DNA of 64,000 bases from Loxodes magnus. Lineage: Eukaryota; Ciliophora; Karyorelictea; Loxodida; Loxodidae. The stretch is from assembly GCA_946699065.1 (NCBI GenBank), contig CAMPDV010001084.1:1-64000 (forward strand), given 5' to 3'. This document shows, piece after piece, positions 34,930 through 47,434 of this stretch. How positions within the stretch are numbered: position 1 is the stretch's first letter; the number at the start of each line of letters is the position of its first letter. The notes under the pieces are model-generated. The model was not told the DNA's origin and made no database searches. It saw nothing but the letters and a program-made list of their open reading frames with translations. The position numbers and the translations under genes were made by a program.

Positions 34930-37900
34930 TGGATTTCGGACCTACTATAGAAATGCTAACGGGTGAGGAGGTGTCTGTATCCTGGTTAAAGAGTAACTAA
35001 ACACAACTTAAATAGTTTAAGAGGCAGATGGAGTCCTACCTCAGATTCTGCACAATAAAACTTGACAATATACTCTTTACTTCATGCTACATGCCAAGCA
35101 ACAACAAGACAACAGATATGAAAGATGAAGCCTATGACATTCTCAATGAAATATCTAATGCATTTCCCCATAATGCTCACATCTTCCTGGTGACTTTAAT
35201 GCACTACTAGAAGACTTTGGTAGTAATCCTCTTAACAACTACGATAATACATCCCGATTAAAATAATTTATTCAACAGAATGATTTGTAGATTATCAATG
35301 ATCCTATAGCAAATACATTCATTCATAGAGCTAATCAATAATATTATTGTAATTATTACATTTTGGAACCCAACACTTGAATATTGATTAATTCAACAAT
35401 TTCTAGGTTCACTATGACAAACAAATCACTTATCATATTCCTATATCTGTGACTTTTGCTTACAACGTAACCACAAATGTTCTATAAGATTGATAAGCTA
35501 CTTGATCCAATTGACAGATAAAATTAATAAAATTAATTTTAAGGTAGTTTTTCTTGTTTTTTGACTGTATATTCAGACAACTTAGACTCATAATATAATT
35601 TCATCACGAACTTACTTTAGAATAGTGAAATGAACACAATAGAAGTAGTTAAACAAAATACTAATTACAACAAACTACCTCAGGATATCCCTTTGAAATA
35701 TATAGCTGCTAAAAGAGCAAATTAAGAGTATAAGAAATTGATGTTTATACAAGGAAGAATTAACTAAACAGTAACTGAAGCTAATTCTGTAGCCAGAAAA
35801 TTAAAAAATATATATATGCGTTCTTATTGAAAATGGAAAAAGCTTCAGGCTAAAGGTAAATTTCTCAAAATAGATGGAAATCAACGAACGATGTTCTGTC
35901 AGGCGAAAAAGATAATAAGCCCTAAAATAAGGAATTAAATGAATTTTAATGAAGAACTTAGTAACTCCTTTATTGATAACTGAGAAACCTTTGTGTTAAA
36001 TAAACATTAAAATGTAGCATAGGAACAACTTAATTTTAGTAAACGGTAAATAGATCTCATTTATAGAAATCCTTAACTTATCAATTACCCATCTTCTCCC
36101 TTGTAAAATTTTAAATTTTTCAAATTTGAATAAATTCAAGAAATTATTCAACATATTCCAAATGGCAAGGCAGCTGGACCAGATGGAATAAAGGGTGAAC
36201 TCATCAAGTATGCTGGAGAAGAGTTACAATAAATAATTCACTGTTTTATCAATAATATGATGAGACTTTAATAAATTCCATAAAAACTGAATACCTCCAT
36301 TATCATTCCTATTTTCAAGAAAGGTAGTAAGAGTGATTGGAAAAACTGAAGATCAATTTCCCTTATGAATCTATATTGAAGATCTACGACAAGGCTTTAA
36401 CAGAAAGGACTTACAAATCCTTTAAGAATGAAACCTCATACATCCTGCATAAATGGGATTTCTCAAGAAGAGACAAACAGCCCACTAAATATGATAATTG
36501 TATCAGATAATTGACCTCTATTAGAGTGAAGGGAAAGGCTAAACAAGGATGCTTGCTACTCTTATTGATGTTGAGAAGATGTTTGATAATATTGAGAGAA
36601 GAACACTTTTTTAACATATTAGGATAATAAAACTACCTCTGGGATAGATACTGGCACTAGAGTCTTTCTACAGTAACCTGAATTCCTCTTTTCTAATCGA
36701 TGGGTAAACAAGTCAACGACTTCATTACAACAATGGAGTTATGCAAGGAAGTTCACATTGTCCTGTACTCTCCCTCCTATATTATGATATAGTAATCAGA
36801 CATCTATAGGAAGAAATACACATCTAGGTATCAATCTGCACAATATAAACTTTGTATGCAGAGCGTAGGCAGATGATTTTATACTCCTTTCTTGCTCTGC
36901 TTAAAGGATGTAATAACTTATAGATTAATGCAACAGAGTTTTTCAGTGAATTTTTCTGTAAATAAACACTAGCAAATGTGAAGCAATACAATTTGTTAAA
37001 AAAAAGAGCTAACAAAAATCGAATTAAACTTGAAACTGGAAGGTCAACATATCAAATAGAAGAATCAAGTGACATACCTTGGAATCATAATACAAGAAAA
37101 TGGTCTTTTGATCAATCACTGTAAATAGAGAATTTAAACATATTTAGAATCGGTAAAGAAATGCATTTATTCTCTCAGTCGATACAATAATATTACTCTC
37201 TGACACTTTAAAATGCTTTGTCGCATGTTTACGTTGCCTAAGGCTGAATACTGTGGAGAATTGGCTCCTTGAACTATAATGAGAGGCTCATAGTCTATGA
37301 AAGAGAAGATAAACAAAAGTATGCGTATAATTGCGAGAAAGGCTTTACAGTCGCCTATCTCTGTCTTTAATGAGTCCTGCTACATAGACTTTAACTGACT
37401 CCTTTTTGAGCATATTATGGGTAGTCGCTTTTTCCGTTTCTACTTTAAAATACGGAAAGAAGGTAGGAATTATCCGGAATCCGATATAGGAAGATTCTTT
37501 GAATGCAATTGAAACTAAAAATCTTTGTACTTTTAGTAAGTTAAAAGGATGTTTTAATATTACGAAATTAACAATGACAACTAAACCATGATTTCTAGTT
37601 AACTTTCTTTTGAGAATCTTATTGAAGAAAAAATAAGAAACAAATTCTATTAAGAAGCAAATTTACGATATAGAGACAAGCTTACTGCACAGATATTTAG
37701 AGAGCAACTTGGAGGACTTTTGAAATTTCCTGAAATAAATTACACTAAACTAAACAAGGAATATAAAAAAGAAATAATCTCAATCTTTAAATTACAAACT
37801 AATTCTTACAGTTTTCAATATGACTTACATATGCGTCATTATACTGTAAAATATTACCTCTGTAAATGTGATGGAAAAGACACGTTTAGACATATCTTCG

Positions 37901-38262
37901 AATGTGTCTACTATTAGGACATAGTTAGAAATATCTCTGATAAATTTCCTGGGAAAAAATTGAAAAAACTAGTGACTTACGATTAACTCTACGTAATCTA
38001 GCAGTTCACTTCTCATAAGTAAATGGATGCAGATCTTTAGATACAAAATTTTCATAAGAATTTACGAAAAAAAGAATTGAAATTGTAGAAAAAAGCACAG
38101 ATAATTGATTGGAGCCTAAGAAAAACAATAAGAAAGCATAAGAAGCAACGAGGAAAAGTTGGAAGATGGAAAGAACGATGCTTGAATTTTTTGAACATAA
38201 TTAAAATGAAGTATCTGATTTATATCAGTAACTTCATTTCATTAACATTTTTATTAAAATGA
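34930..38262 (+). mobile_element. LINE with APE endonuclease and reverse transcriptase, frameshifted
   Basis: Endonuclease: FTSCYMPSNNKTTDMKDEAY and HIFL then GDFNALLEDFG one frame later, showing a lost base near 35190. Reverse transcriptase: IPNGKAAGPDGIKGELIKY, FKKGSKSDWKNWRSISLMN, LIDVEKMFDNIERR and an RAQADDFILL active-site block. The C-terminus is a zinc motif CKCDGKDTFRHIFEC, then a basic tail ending before TGA 38260. At least three frame changes make it inactive, but it is young enough that long blocks are clean. The GC content is higher than its surroundings. It starts about 80 bp after one tRNA-Gly and ends about 290 bp before the next. Confidence 0.88.
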
Positions 38263-38549
38263 TTTTTTCTTCTCCTTTTAATCAACCTAAATATGTACTA
38301 ATTCTTTTCTGATTTCAAGGTAATAATTTCTTCAACAAATTCATTTTAAGTTGACTTCTGTAAGTTGTAAAGACTCCAAATCTCTTTTTGGAGGTTTTTA
38401 TGCACCTAACAGTTCTAAATCTTTGAATTTGCAGCTTCTTTATAATTATTTAAAAGAATCACTATTTATAACTAGTGAAATATATAGCATCTATTTTCTT
38501 TTAATTATATAAATAATCTAATTTCTATTTATTCCTTTATAATCAAAAG

Positions 38550-38621
38550 TGCGCTATCCGGGACTCGAACCCGGGTCAACTGCTTGGAAGGCAGTTATCC
38601 TAACCACTAGACTAATAGCGC
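38550..38621 (-). tRNA. tRNA-Gly(TCC)
   Basis: Same 72-nt tRNA; TTTT terminator on the minus strand just after the discriminator. Downstream of copy 6 on the same strand, but here an ORF1-like relic (38780-39540) has been placed between gene and tRNA, stretching the gap to about 1.5 kb. Confidence 0.97.
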
Positions 38622-38779
38622 CTTAATAAACAATAAATCAAAAGCTTTTAAACCAAATTTAAGGAAAATCAATAAGGAAATTTAAAGTATAGTTAATTAC
38701 CATTTTATAATGAATATCCATTTAATATAATAATAATATTTAACTAATATAAAAAAATATTTGAGTACCCTAGGCTTTC

Positions 38780-39540
38780 AACCAGGTACCAGCGTACAAA
38801 TTTTTTTTCGTGGTTGTATTCCAAGAAATTTCTTATAAATGGGTGGTTACTGCAAAGGATTACCTTAGTTTCTTATGATTAATTTTTATTTATAAACGCC
38901 TCATTCAGTTATTCATAGTTTATTTAAATTTCTTCAGGTTCTTTGCTCTTCATTGTGCTAGAGTAACTTTCGTTCTTTGCAATGACTTAGTAAGTGATAA
39001 TTAAATTAACAGTATCGACAATTTTTATACTGCTTCTCTACTTTCTTTTTTGGATAAATCTTTCTTTCAATATCTCAATTCTTTAGCTTAAGTTTGAATT
39101 AATTCGTTCAAGTCTTAGCTTTTCTTAGTGCTGCTGTTAATGTAGATCTTCTTCTATAATCATTCTCTGTGATTATTTGAAATTGGATTAAGACATTTCA
39201 TAAAGTTAATTTTCTGTTACTAAACCGTTTTTATCGGTTAACTTTTAAGAATTAACAATTCATTATTTTGATCTTCTATGTAGTTCATTAGCTCCCGGAT
39301 TATTTCTCCTTGATTAAAGAAAGTTTGTTAATACTTTGCAATTTATGCTTTCATTAGTTCAATTTAATTTTAGAGTAATATGTAATTTTGAGTTCTGGAT
39401 TAACTTATTCAGTCAGACAAAACATTACTTTTCCCTCTAAAGATGAACAAGACTTTCGTTTCTGTCTACTTTTTTAGCTCCTCATTAATCACTTGCTTTC
39501 CTTCTTTTCTTTTCTTATTCTTAGAGAGATGGATCTTCTA
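38780..39540 (-). pseudogene. zinc-knuckle ORF1-like element between gene and tRNA
   Basis: The coil FFNQGEIIRELMNYIEDQNN aligns with the 20-kb copy, and the knuckle NCRYCQFNYHLLSHC (CX2CX4HX4C) is complete but reached in a different frame. The 3' end 'tcaaccaggta' near 38776 equals that of the 19.57-kb copy. It interrupts the flank shared by tRNA units (which resumes near 39545), so it is an insertion into the unit and dates after the duplication. Confidence 0.6.
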
Positions 39541-40078
39541 TTGCATTTTCTATTAAATATCCATTTATGTATAATGTTACTATAAAATAGTAATTAATAA
39601 ATCATTTAATCAAAATTAATAATTTTGCTTATGGAGTCTTATTTAAGACTCAAATTAATCCTTTAATCATATAATCAAAAACTATTTCTTAGTTTCTAGC
39701 AAATTAGGTAATTTTAACAACTTAAAGTGTTTTTTTGATACTATAGCAATTTTCATTTAAATCTAATTTATTCAAAATAACGAAATTTTAGTAAATTGGT
39801 TACAAAAAAAACTCCTAAATAAGTTTCATAAAGTAGCTAGAAATTTAAATCATTCTTTAATATTGAAATAGAAGGCGACATGCATATCTGTAGATTAAGT
39901 GAGCTTGATAATAAATTTAATCTAATCATAATATTAGGTTTTAATATTAATTTTGATTGATTGATGGCTATATCAACAATATCTTGTTAATAAATAAAGT
40001 TAATTATAAAATTAATAGTAATATAAGAATAATAAAAAATTTTTTAGATAAATAGTTTTAGTCTTTAACTCTTCTTCT

Positions 40079-42217
40079 TCATTTCTCATAAAATTCTGAT
40101 ATATTATGTTTGCTTTTTTCAGCTTCTCTTATAGATTAGTAACTAATATCTGCATATAGATTTCACTTCTATTTTATTTGCTATAACTAACTTATAAAAG
40201 TATCTATGTCTGGTCTTATGCTCTCATCGAAAGCTAAACATCTGTAAAATAGATCAACTATTAAAGGTTCTTATTGTATTTCGTTTTAAAATCTAGGAAT
40301 CATTTTATCGATATAAATTATTTATTTTAACTAAGAATCTTAAACTGGATAAAGAAATCCTTCGTTAAATATCTCAATGCCTATACAACCTAAAGATCAG
40401 ATATCACTTTTTTTACTCACTCTCTTTTCAAATTATTCAGGAGCCATTCATTGATGTTCACCTTTCTATTCTATTATTCTTAATCAGTTATCTTAATTAA
40501 ATAATCCTAAAGTTAGTATTTTAGGAAAATATTAATCATCTAACAGAATATTAAGAGATTTTATTTCTTTATGAATTAAGTTTCTATTGTGAATAGCCTT
40601 CAAACCTTCTGCTATTTAACTAAGTAAGTTGAGTTTCTTATAGTATCTAGAATGGCAGTTTTTGAATAACTACTTTGTCTAAATAATTTAGAATAAACTT
40701 CCTTTATTCTAAAAATCAGTTAAAAGAGCTATTTCTTAAGTATCGATAGCAAATCCTATAAGTTTTTAAACACTTTAGCTATTTATTAATACAAGTTCTT
40801 TACATTCAAATCAGAACTAATTTATTATTTTATCGTTCTACTATTTAAATAGTTTAAACCCATACATGCTTCCTTAGATACTAGCCAGATAAGTAGTTCC
40901 GAACTCATCACAAGCCAATTTCTATAATTCCCCAAGAAATTAATTGTTAGGAACTAAATCTCTATATTTCCATATTCTTACCTCACAATTACTATCTATT
41001 TACTATAAGAATTTCCTTATTTCTTCTTCTGTTATTATATTCTTTAATTAATTTACTTCTTTTGTAACTTTTGTTTAGGGAATTTCTAAATTTGGTTTAA
41101 GTTGTTTTGCTTTACTGAGGCATTCAAGTGCTTCTTGATTCTTTTTTAAAGCTTGAAGGCAAAGAACTTTATTATAATTAGCTTATTCATAATTAGGATT
41201 AAGCGATATAGCTGCATCGAAACATAAGATGGCATCGAGATAATTTCCTATTGAATAAAGTGATAATCCTTTATTTCGGAAGTAAACTGGAGAGGTAGGA
41301 TCGAGTTTGATGGCTTAATTAAAGCTAAAGATAGCTTCGACATGTTTGCCTAAATCGCTCAAAGCAATTCCTTTATTGTAATGAGTAGCTGCATCATTAG
41401 GATCAAGTTTCAGAGCTAAATCGTAGCTCTAGATTGCTTCGACGAGTTTACCTAAATTTTTAAGTGCAATTCCTTTATTGCAATGAGTAGCTGCATCATT
41501 AGGATCAAGTTTCAGAGCTAAATCGTAGCTCTAGATTGCTTCGCAATGTTTACCTAAATCGCTCAAAGCAATTCCTTTATTGTAATGAGTATCTGCATTA
41601 TTAGGATCAAGTTTCAGAGCTAAATCGTAGCTCTAGATTGCTTCGACGAGTTTACCTAAATTTTTAAGTGCAATTCCTTTATTACAATGAGTAATTGCAT
41701 TATTAGGATTTAGTTTCAGAGCTAAATCGTAGCTCTAGATTGCTTCGCAATGTTTACCTAAATCGCTCAAAGCAATTCCTTTATTGTAATGAGTAGCTGC
41801 ATCATTAGGATCAAGTTTCAGAGCTAAATCGTAGCTCTAGATTGCTTCGACGAGTTTACCTAAATTTTTAAGTGCAATTCCTTTATTGCAATGAGTAGCT
41901 GCATCATTAGGATCAAGTTTCAGAGCTAAATCGTAGCTCTAGATTGCTTCGACGAGTTTACCTAAATTTTTAAGTGCAATTCCTTTATTACAATGAGTAA
42001 TTGCATTATTAGGATTTAGTTTCAGAGCTAAATCGTGGCTCTAGATTGCTTCGACGAGTTTGCCTAATTTGATCAATGCAATTCCTTTATTGCAATGAGT
42101 AATTGCTTGATTAGGATCTAATATAATTGCAATGTTGAAATATTCGATAGCTTCTGTGTAATTTTCTTCTTCTAAAAATTAATTTCCATATCTGAAATAT
42201 TATTAGGCTTCAGACAT
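40079..42217 (-). CDS. TPR-repeat pseudokinase, copy 6 (intact, 712 aa)
   Basis: Uninterrupted 2139-nt frame, stop ..EFYEK-TGA at 40079. About 10 TPR units; those between 41370 and 42084 are almost identical at DNA level and alternate in two types (..cgctcaaagc.. and ..tttttaagtgc..), i.e. a 204-bp dimer recently amplified or homogenised. Kinase-like part as in copy 5: HKE, TLG, WMAPE and SDIWSLG with TGA as Trp. The upstream module of copies 1, 2, 4 and 5 is absent apart from the immediate start context, so regulation may differ. tRNA-Gly downstream on the same strand. Confidence 0.85.
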
Positions 42218-42229
42218 TTTATAAATGAT

Positions 42230-42985
42230 AATATTAATTATTTTGAATTTTATTTTTTTTATTTATATAGGCTTATTTTAACTTATGATGTAATTTTAAT
42301 TTATTTAATTAAATTTTTTTAAAATCTCAATTATTTTCTTTATCATATTCTTTTTACTTTTAAAAGATGAAGTATTTTTTTATTTGATATAGAAATTTTA
42401 TCTGATTATTTTATTTTATTTCCTTAATATTTAATCTTTTTATCTTACTAAGTTACATTTTTATTTCAAAACCTATTAAATATAAAACTTATAACTAAAT
42501 TTATTTTATCTTCTAACTTGGAAAGATAAAATTAGATAGTGTTTCTTAATACCTAATAACTTAATTACAATTACTATGCTTAATATATGTTAGATATGTT
42601 AATTTCTACTATATTAAGCTTTTATAGCTAGTAATATAAATAAAACGTAAATAAAGCATTATTATTATATGCTTGAATAATATATTTCTTTCCTTAAAAA
42701 AGATATTCCTTTAATTATTTAGGTAATTATAAATGCTAATACTAGTTGCTATACTTTATATTTTATTATTAGTATAACCATTAAACTTTATCTCTTTAAT
42801 TGTCTAATCATACAATAATCTATGGATTTTAAAACGGATTTATACAATTATCTTTTATATTTATAAGAAAATAATTTAAATAGTATAATCAGTTTAGCTT
42901 AATGTCTACATTTAGTAACTATAAGTATTTAATACCATTTAATATATCTAGTTAATAGAAATTTAAATCCTTAATTTTAAGAAAA
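42230..42985. other. AT-rich intergenic stretch
   Basis: Nothing recognised on either strand; no shared flank with the other pseudokinase genes. Confidence 0.4.
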
Positions 42986-42989
42986 AATT

Positions 42990-43640
42990 AATTTCTGTTT
43001 TTGAGCAAAAAAACAAGGTGAGGAGCAATAGATTTTAAAAATAATCATAGCTTTATCCTAAGTATCAATAGGAAAGCTCTCTTAGAATATTGTAATTAAA
43101 CTGATAAAGGAAGAGACTATCTGTGAAATGATGGAAATTTAAGAGACTATATCTACAAGTGAAACTGCAAAGTCTAAGTACTCCTCAACTATGCCCTTTA
43201 TAATTGCGTTAAATGACTCGAGGAGGAAATTTGTACTTTAAGGCGACAAAATGTGTCGATTATCATATTTATTTGGGATACATCCGAGAATTGTGATAGT
43301 CGATATAATTCTACTGAAAAGGAACTGACTGACTTCTGAAATTAGATTTAAGATCTGAATCTTCTATATTGCAACAGCGAGCAGAAATTTGGACTTGCGA
43401 CACTTTAGCAGATAAATGTAACTCCTGCAATTAAAATGGAAATAGAGGAAACTCCTCTAATTTCACTTCCATGCTTCTCCCTAAAATAATAGATTTTAAA
43501 GATAAAAAAGAAATATTATTCTTTTATGGAGTTACAAGCATTTATTTCGATAATATTCAATATTTAAATAAAGTCAAAAAGCTTACAGGAAAGAATTATA
43601 TACTTAAATAAAGGACCAAAAAAACAATAACTCTGAGCAA
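42990..43640 (+). CDS. possible hypothetical protein
   Basis: One frame reads SINRKALLEYCNQTDKGRD, then YLWNDGNLRDYIYKWNCK, then WDTSENCDSRYNSTEKELTD and IEETPLISLPCFSLK, with several Cys and with TGA as Trp. It is open for about 190 codons and of more mixed codon use than the flanks. A second frame is also open for a good part, so the choice is uncertain. Not recognised. A start near 43020 cannot be fixed. Confidence 0.3.
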
Positions 43641-44678
43641 TAAAGTAGGCATAGTAATTCAATAAATGTTCTGTGATCGCAGAATTAAATTATCAAGAGG
43701 AAATTTTTTAACTAAAAAATTAGAAAATGAGAGAGCTGGATTATTTAGGAGGATAAAACGTCTGCCCTTGTATTGTTGCAAATCCAAGAAATAGGCAAAC
43801 TTTAATTTAAACATTTTAACATATCAAATATCTTTTTACTAAGACTATATGCAAAAAATTGATTGGCAAGCACTGACTATCCTAAAGGTATGCGTTATTA
43901 TTATTACTTCAGTATTTTTGATATTTTTATATATTCCTGGTCCATTTTTAGAAGCTTGCTTAAGAATTCTTTCAGAAATATTAATATGCTGAATAGTAGA
44001 CCAAACCTAAAGTCATTTAAAACATCAAGAACATATTTAGTAATAAACAACAATAAATGACATCCAGATTAATGTAAGCTAAGAGAAAGAATTATGAGTA
44101 AAATAATCAAATTAATTTTGAAATTCAGAGAATGACTTTATAAGTGAAACTAGTCAAACTAAAATATTTCTCTAAGATAGAAAATCTAAGAAATCCTTGA
44201 GTAAGCATATTAAATTATGAAAACACAGTCTATAAAAAATAATTTGTAGTCACTTGAGTATAATCAAGATAACCTTACCAAGACTCTATGAGTTTGAGCT
44301 ATTGTTTCCATTTTTATGTTAAAGCTTAAATACCAAAAAGTCCAAAAGCTATTAAAAATGAAAATATATAAAGAAAAGCTAATAGTAAATATGGAAAATT
44401 AAGGTTTGGCGTTGCTATTTGTTAGAGGTAAAACTTGAATCAAAAAGTTTTTTCGATATCCTAGATAGTTGAGCTGAGAACTATAGCAAATCTAGACTAG
44501 CTATATCCTTCTAAAAATAAAGTAGTTGCTCTAGCTCTAATTAAGCGAAGACCTGAAAGCTGTTTAAAAGCTACAATAAATATGCTAAATTAAATCTGAT
44601 CAACTTAGACTATGTAGATATATCAAAGAAGATTAAATCCCTAGCTGAAACAAAATGAAGTATGTAACCTTTAAAACT

Positions 44679-46487
44679 TCACTCAAAATAGTAACTAATT
44701 CTTAATAGAGTCAGCTGCATGAACCGATAGTTTATATTTCTAAATTCTAGTATCTTTTTCCTTAGAAACTTGACATTCTGGAAGAGCACTTACAGACTCA
44801 AATTTTCCATTATAAAGACTAAAAAGTAAGTTAAAATAAAGTATTTAATAGATCAGAAGTTAAGAAAGTAAGTCTATAGACCTAAAGATATTAATAACTT
44901 ATTTCTTAAGTTAAGGATTTCCAGAAAATTCATTATAGACGAGAAATCAGCAAATCTAATATCATTAAAATAAAATTCCTACTTACTAGATTAATATGGT
45001 TACTCCTAATATAATTCCAAGGTATAGATGATAAAAAAGCATCGTAAACAGTTGATAATAGATAAATATGAGACTATATAGCCTAAACGATTAATAAAAA
45101 TAATAAAAGAATAAGGGATATAACGTTAAGAATATACTAGTTAAGTCTTTTAATCAGTAGAGTAGAGTTATAGAGAAATAAAATGTATACTGTTCTAAAA
45201 CTATAGCAAGCAAACATTTTAAGGTATTATGAAGAGCTTTTTATTGAGTCAAAACTATATGATAGTTAATTTTTAGTCAGAATTTTAGCTTGTAATGATT
45301 AATAAAACTATAACTAGAAATGAATCAACTTTTTGATGATATCAGCCATATATGCTATATAAAGATCGAGGCTTACATTTCTACACTAGACCTGTAAGAA
45401 AAAAAGCAAGAAATAAAGTCTTCTAATCAGATTGATTGTTTAATTAATATTCTCAACGCAGCGTTAGTCCTATTAATATCCTTGAGAGCATTTTCTCTAA
45501 TAGTAAAATAACAGAATGTGAAAATTTAAAGCTTAATTTTATTATTTATTCTTTTCTCAGTAGTTTCATTAAACATAGATTCTAAACCTAACTTACTTTA
45601 GTTTCATTTATCTAATTCTAGCGAGCTTAATCAAACTCCATACCTGAGCTATGAAGGGCTATCTTAGATTGTTTTGTTGCAACAGATTCTTTCTTAGACT
45701 GCCTTTTTCAGTAGTTATAGCGAACTCCTATATAAAAAGAGAATAGGTAAGCCTCTAGATTATATCAGCTAATCAGTAAATAAGATCTAAATAGTTTTTT
45801 ACTCTAAGAGTAGAAAAATGGAAGTCTCAGATGCTATTATGATAATTTCCTATTACTATCTCTAAGTACGCTAAATATAAAATTATCATAGCTATAAGTC
45901 AAAGGAAGAAAGAATCTCTAATTCGAAGTTATAGCCTAGTTAGTAATCAGATAATTAGAAAAAAGCATCATTAAAAAGATATACTCAAGAATATGAGAAT
46001 ACTAGTTAAGCAGATAGTCCAATAAGATATTTTTAAGATAATCTTAAGCTAATATACTAATTAAAAGCCTGATTTTACACTAATGAAACTGCACAAGATT
46101 CTTAGCATAGGATAATTCTATCTTGAATGTGCCATTATCAAACCTCATAGAACAAGACACTTTAATATTTCGATATTGGTGTGTGAAAAATTAGATCATA
46201 ATTGTATTTTCCATATAACCGTGCTGAGTAAGCTAATTATAGCTAATTAGTTATTTTTTCTTTTTAATTCCCGTTGATGGTATCTTATCTGTGGCTTTAG
46301 CTATCCTGAGTAAATTATTTTATCAATAAGATCTTCTAGAGTAATTTCTTCAGATTTAGTTTTCCAAGCAATAAATTGGGCCCATTTCGCATTCTACTAA
46401 ACATTTCTAACCTTTTTAATGTCACTCTCAGTCTTTTCTTCGATAATAATTCCCTCTAGAAACAAAATGCACAATTTGATGACTCAT
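44679..46487 (-). repeat. unknown element/ORF, partner of 6560-7980
   Basis: A 603-codon frame can be read from ATG 46487 (MSHQIVHFVSRGNYYRR) to TGA 44679, and it shares several blocks in frame with the plus-strand copy at 6.9-7.9 kb (IYCLENQ, VSCSMRFDNGTFKIELSYAK, QFHQCKIRL). However, about ten internal TGA, the chance expectation, must be read as Trp, and nothing matches a family I know. DNA similarity with the 6.6-kb region extends to 46870. Treated as a dispersed repeat. Confidence 0.35.
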
Positions 46488-46989
46488 GAGAGTAATAGTA
46501 AGAATTAAAAGAAAGTGCTCAAAAAAAAACAAAATCAACTACTAAAACAAAAGTTCGAACTTTAATTTGGAAGTTTCAATCACCACTTTTATGTTTCTAG
46601 AAGGAACTTTAAGATTAATATCTAACGGAAGAAGAAAGCATTTAAAGATATAAACCTGATAAATATTTTTACTCTATTCTGCTCGCTTCAGACAAGAAAT
46701 AAAAAGAAGGGGAGAGTTCTAAGATAAGTAAGTGTGAAAAGGGCATAGTAGATTATACTTGTATTGTTACTAAAAATAATAAGAAGAAAAAAGGGAATAA
46801 AGTACCTTGCTAGATGTAAATACTAGCATTGCTATATTAAAGATAATAAACAGATTGTATGATAAAATAATTTTTCAATGGTAATAAATTTATTGTTTAA
46901 ACTAAATATCTTAAATAAAAAGGCTAATAATAAACCTATTTTTAATTTCTCTTTATAAGCCTAGAATTTGTCTTTATTAGCCTATTATG

Positions 46990-47300
46990 CTATTGAGTAT
47001 TTTTATTTATATGATTTAAAAAATTTAAATTGAAAATAGCAAACCTATAGAGGTTTTAGAACTATGTAGTAGTTATGGAGAAATAAGGCTTAAATAACTG
47101 ACTTTCAGTCCTATATTTTTTGTAGTATAATTTGACTTCTTAAAGGGTTCTCAATGTTTAATCTAACATTAGAAAGAATTCTGTTTAATAGAAATCTTAA
47201 AGGTTTAATTTTATAATAACAAAGATTTTATTATTCTAGATTATGAGTTATGATTGATTCTTCTATTTTTAAGCACCAGTTTTAGAGATAAATGATTGAG
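46990..47300 (-). repeat. dispersed repeat, partner of 5140-5500
   Basis: Inverted, diverged copy of the plus-strand block at 5140-5500, lying just outside the hairpin that ends the large LINE. No gene. Confidence 0.5.
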
Positions 47301-47389
47301 TTCTGAAAATAATAAAAGAAGATTAAAAAGAAATAATAATTTATTACTATTATTTCAAAAGATATAAATAAATAAATAAATTTGATTAT

Positions 47390-47422
47390 AGAGCGCGTAG
47401 CACCTCGTTGGTGCGCAGCTCT
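47390..47422 (-). repeat. terminal hairpin motif, copy 3 (3' end of LINE)
   Basis: AGAGCGCGTAGCACC-TCGTTG-GTGCGCAGCTCT followed by TTTAA, inverted relative to the copy at 52784. It lies 13 bp beyond the TGA of LINE ORF2. Confidence 0.8.
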
Positions 47423-47434
47423 TTAATAAATGTT

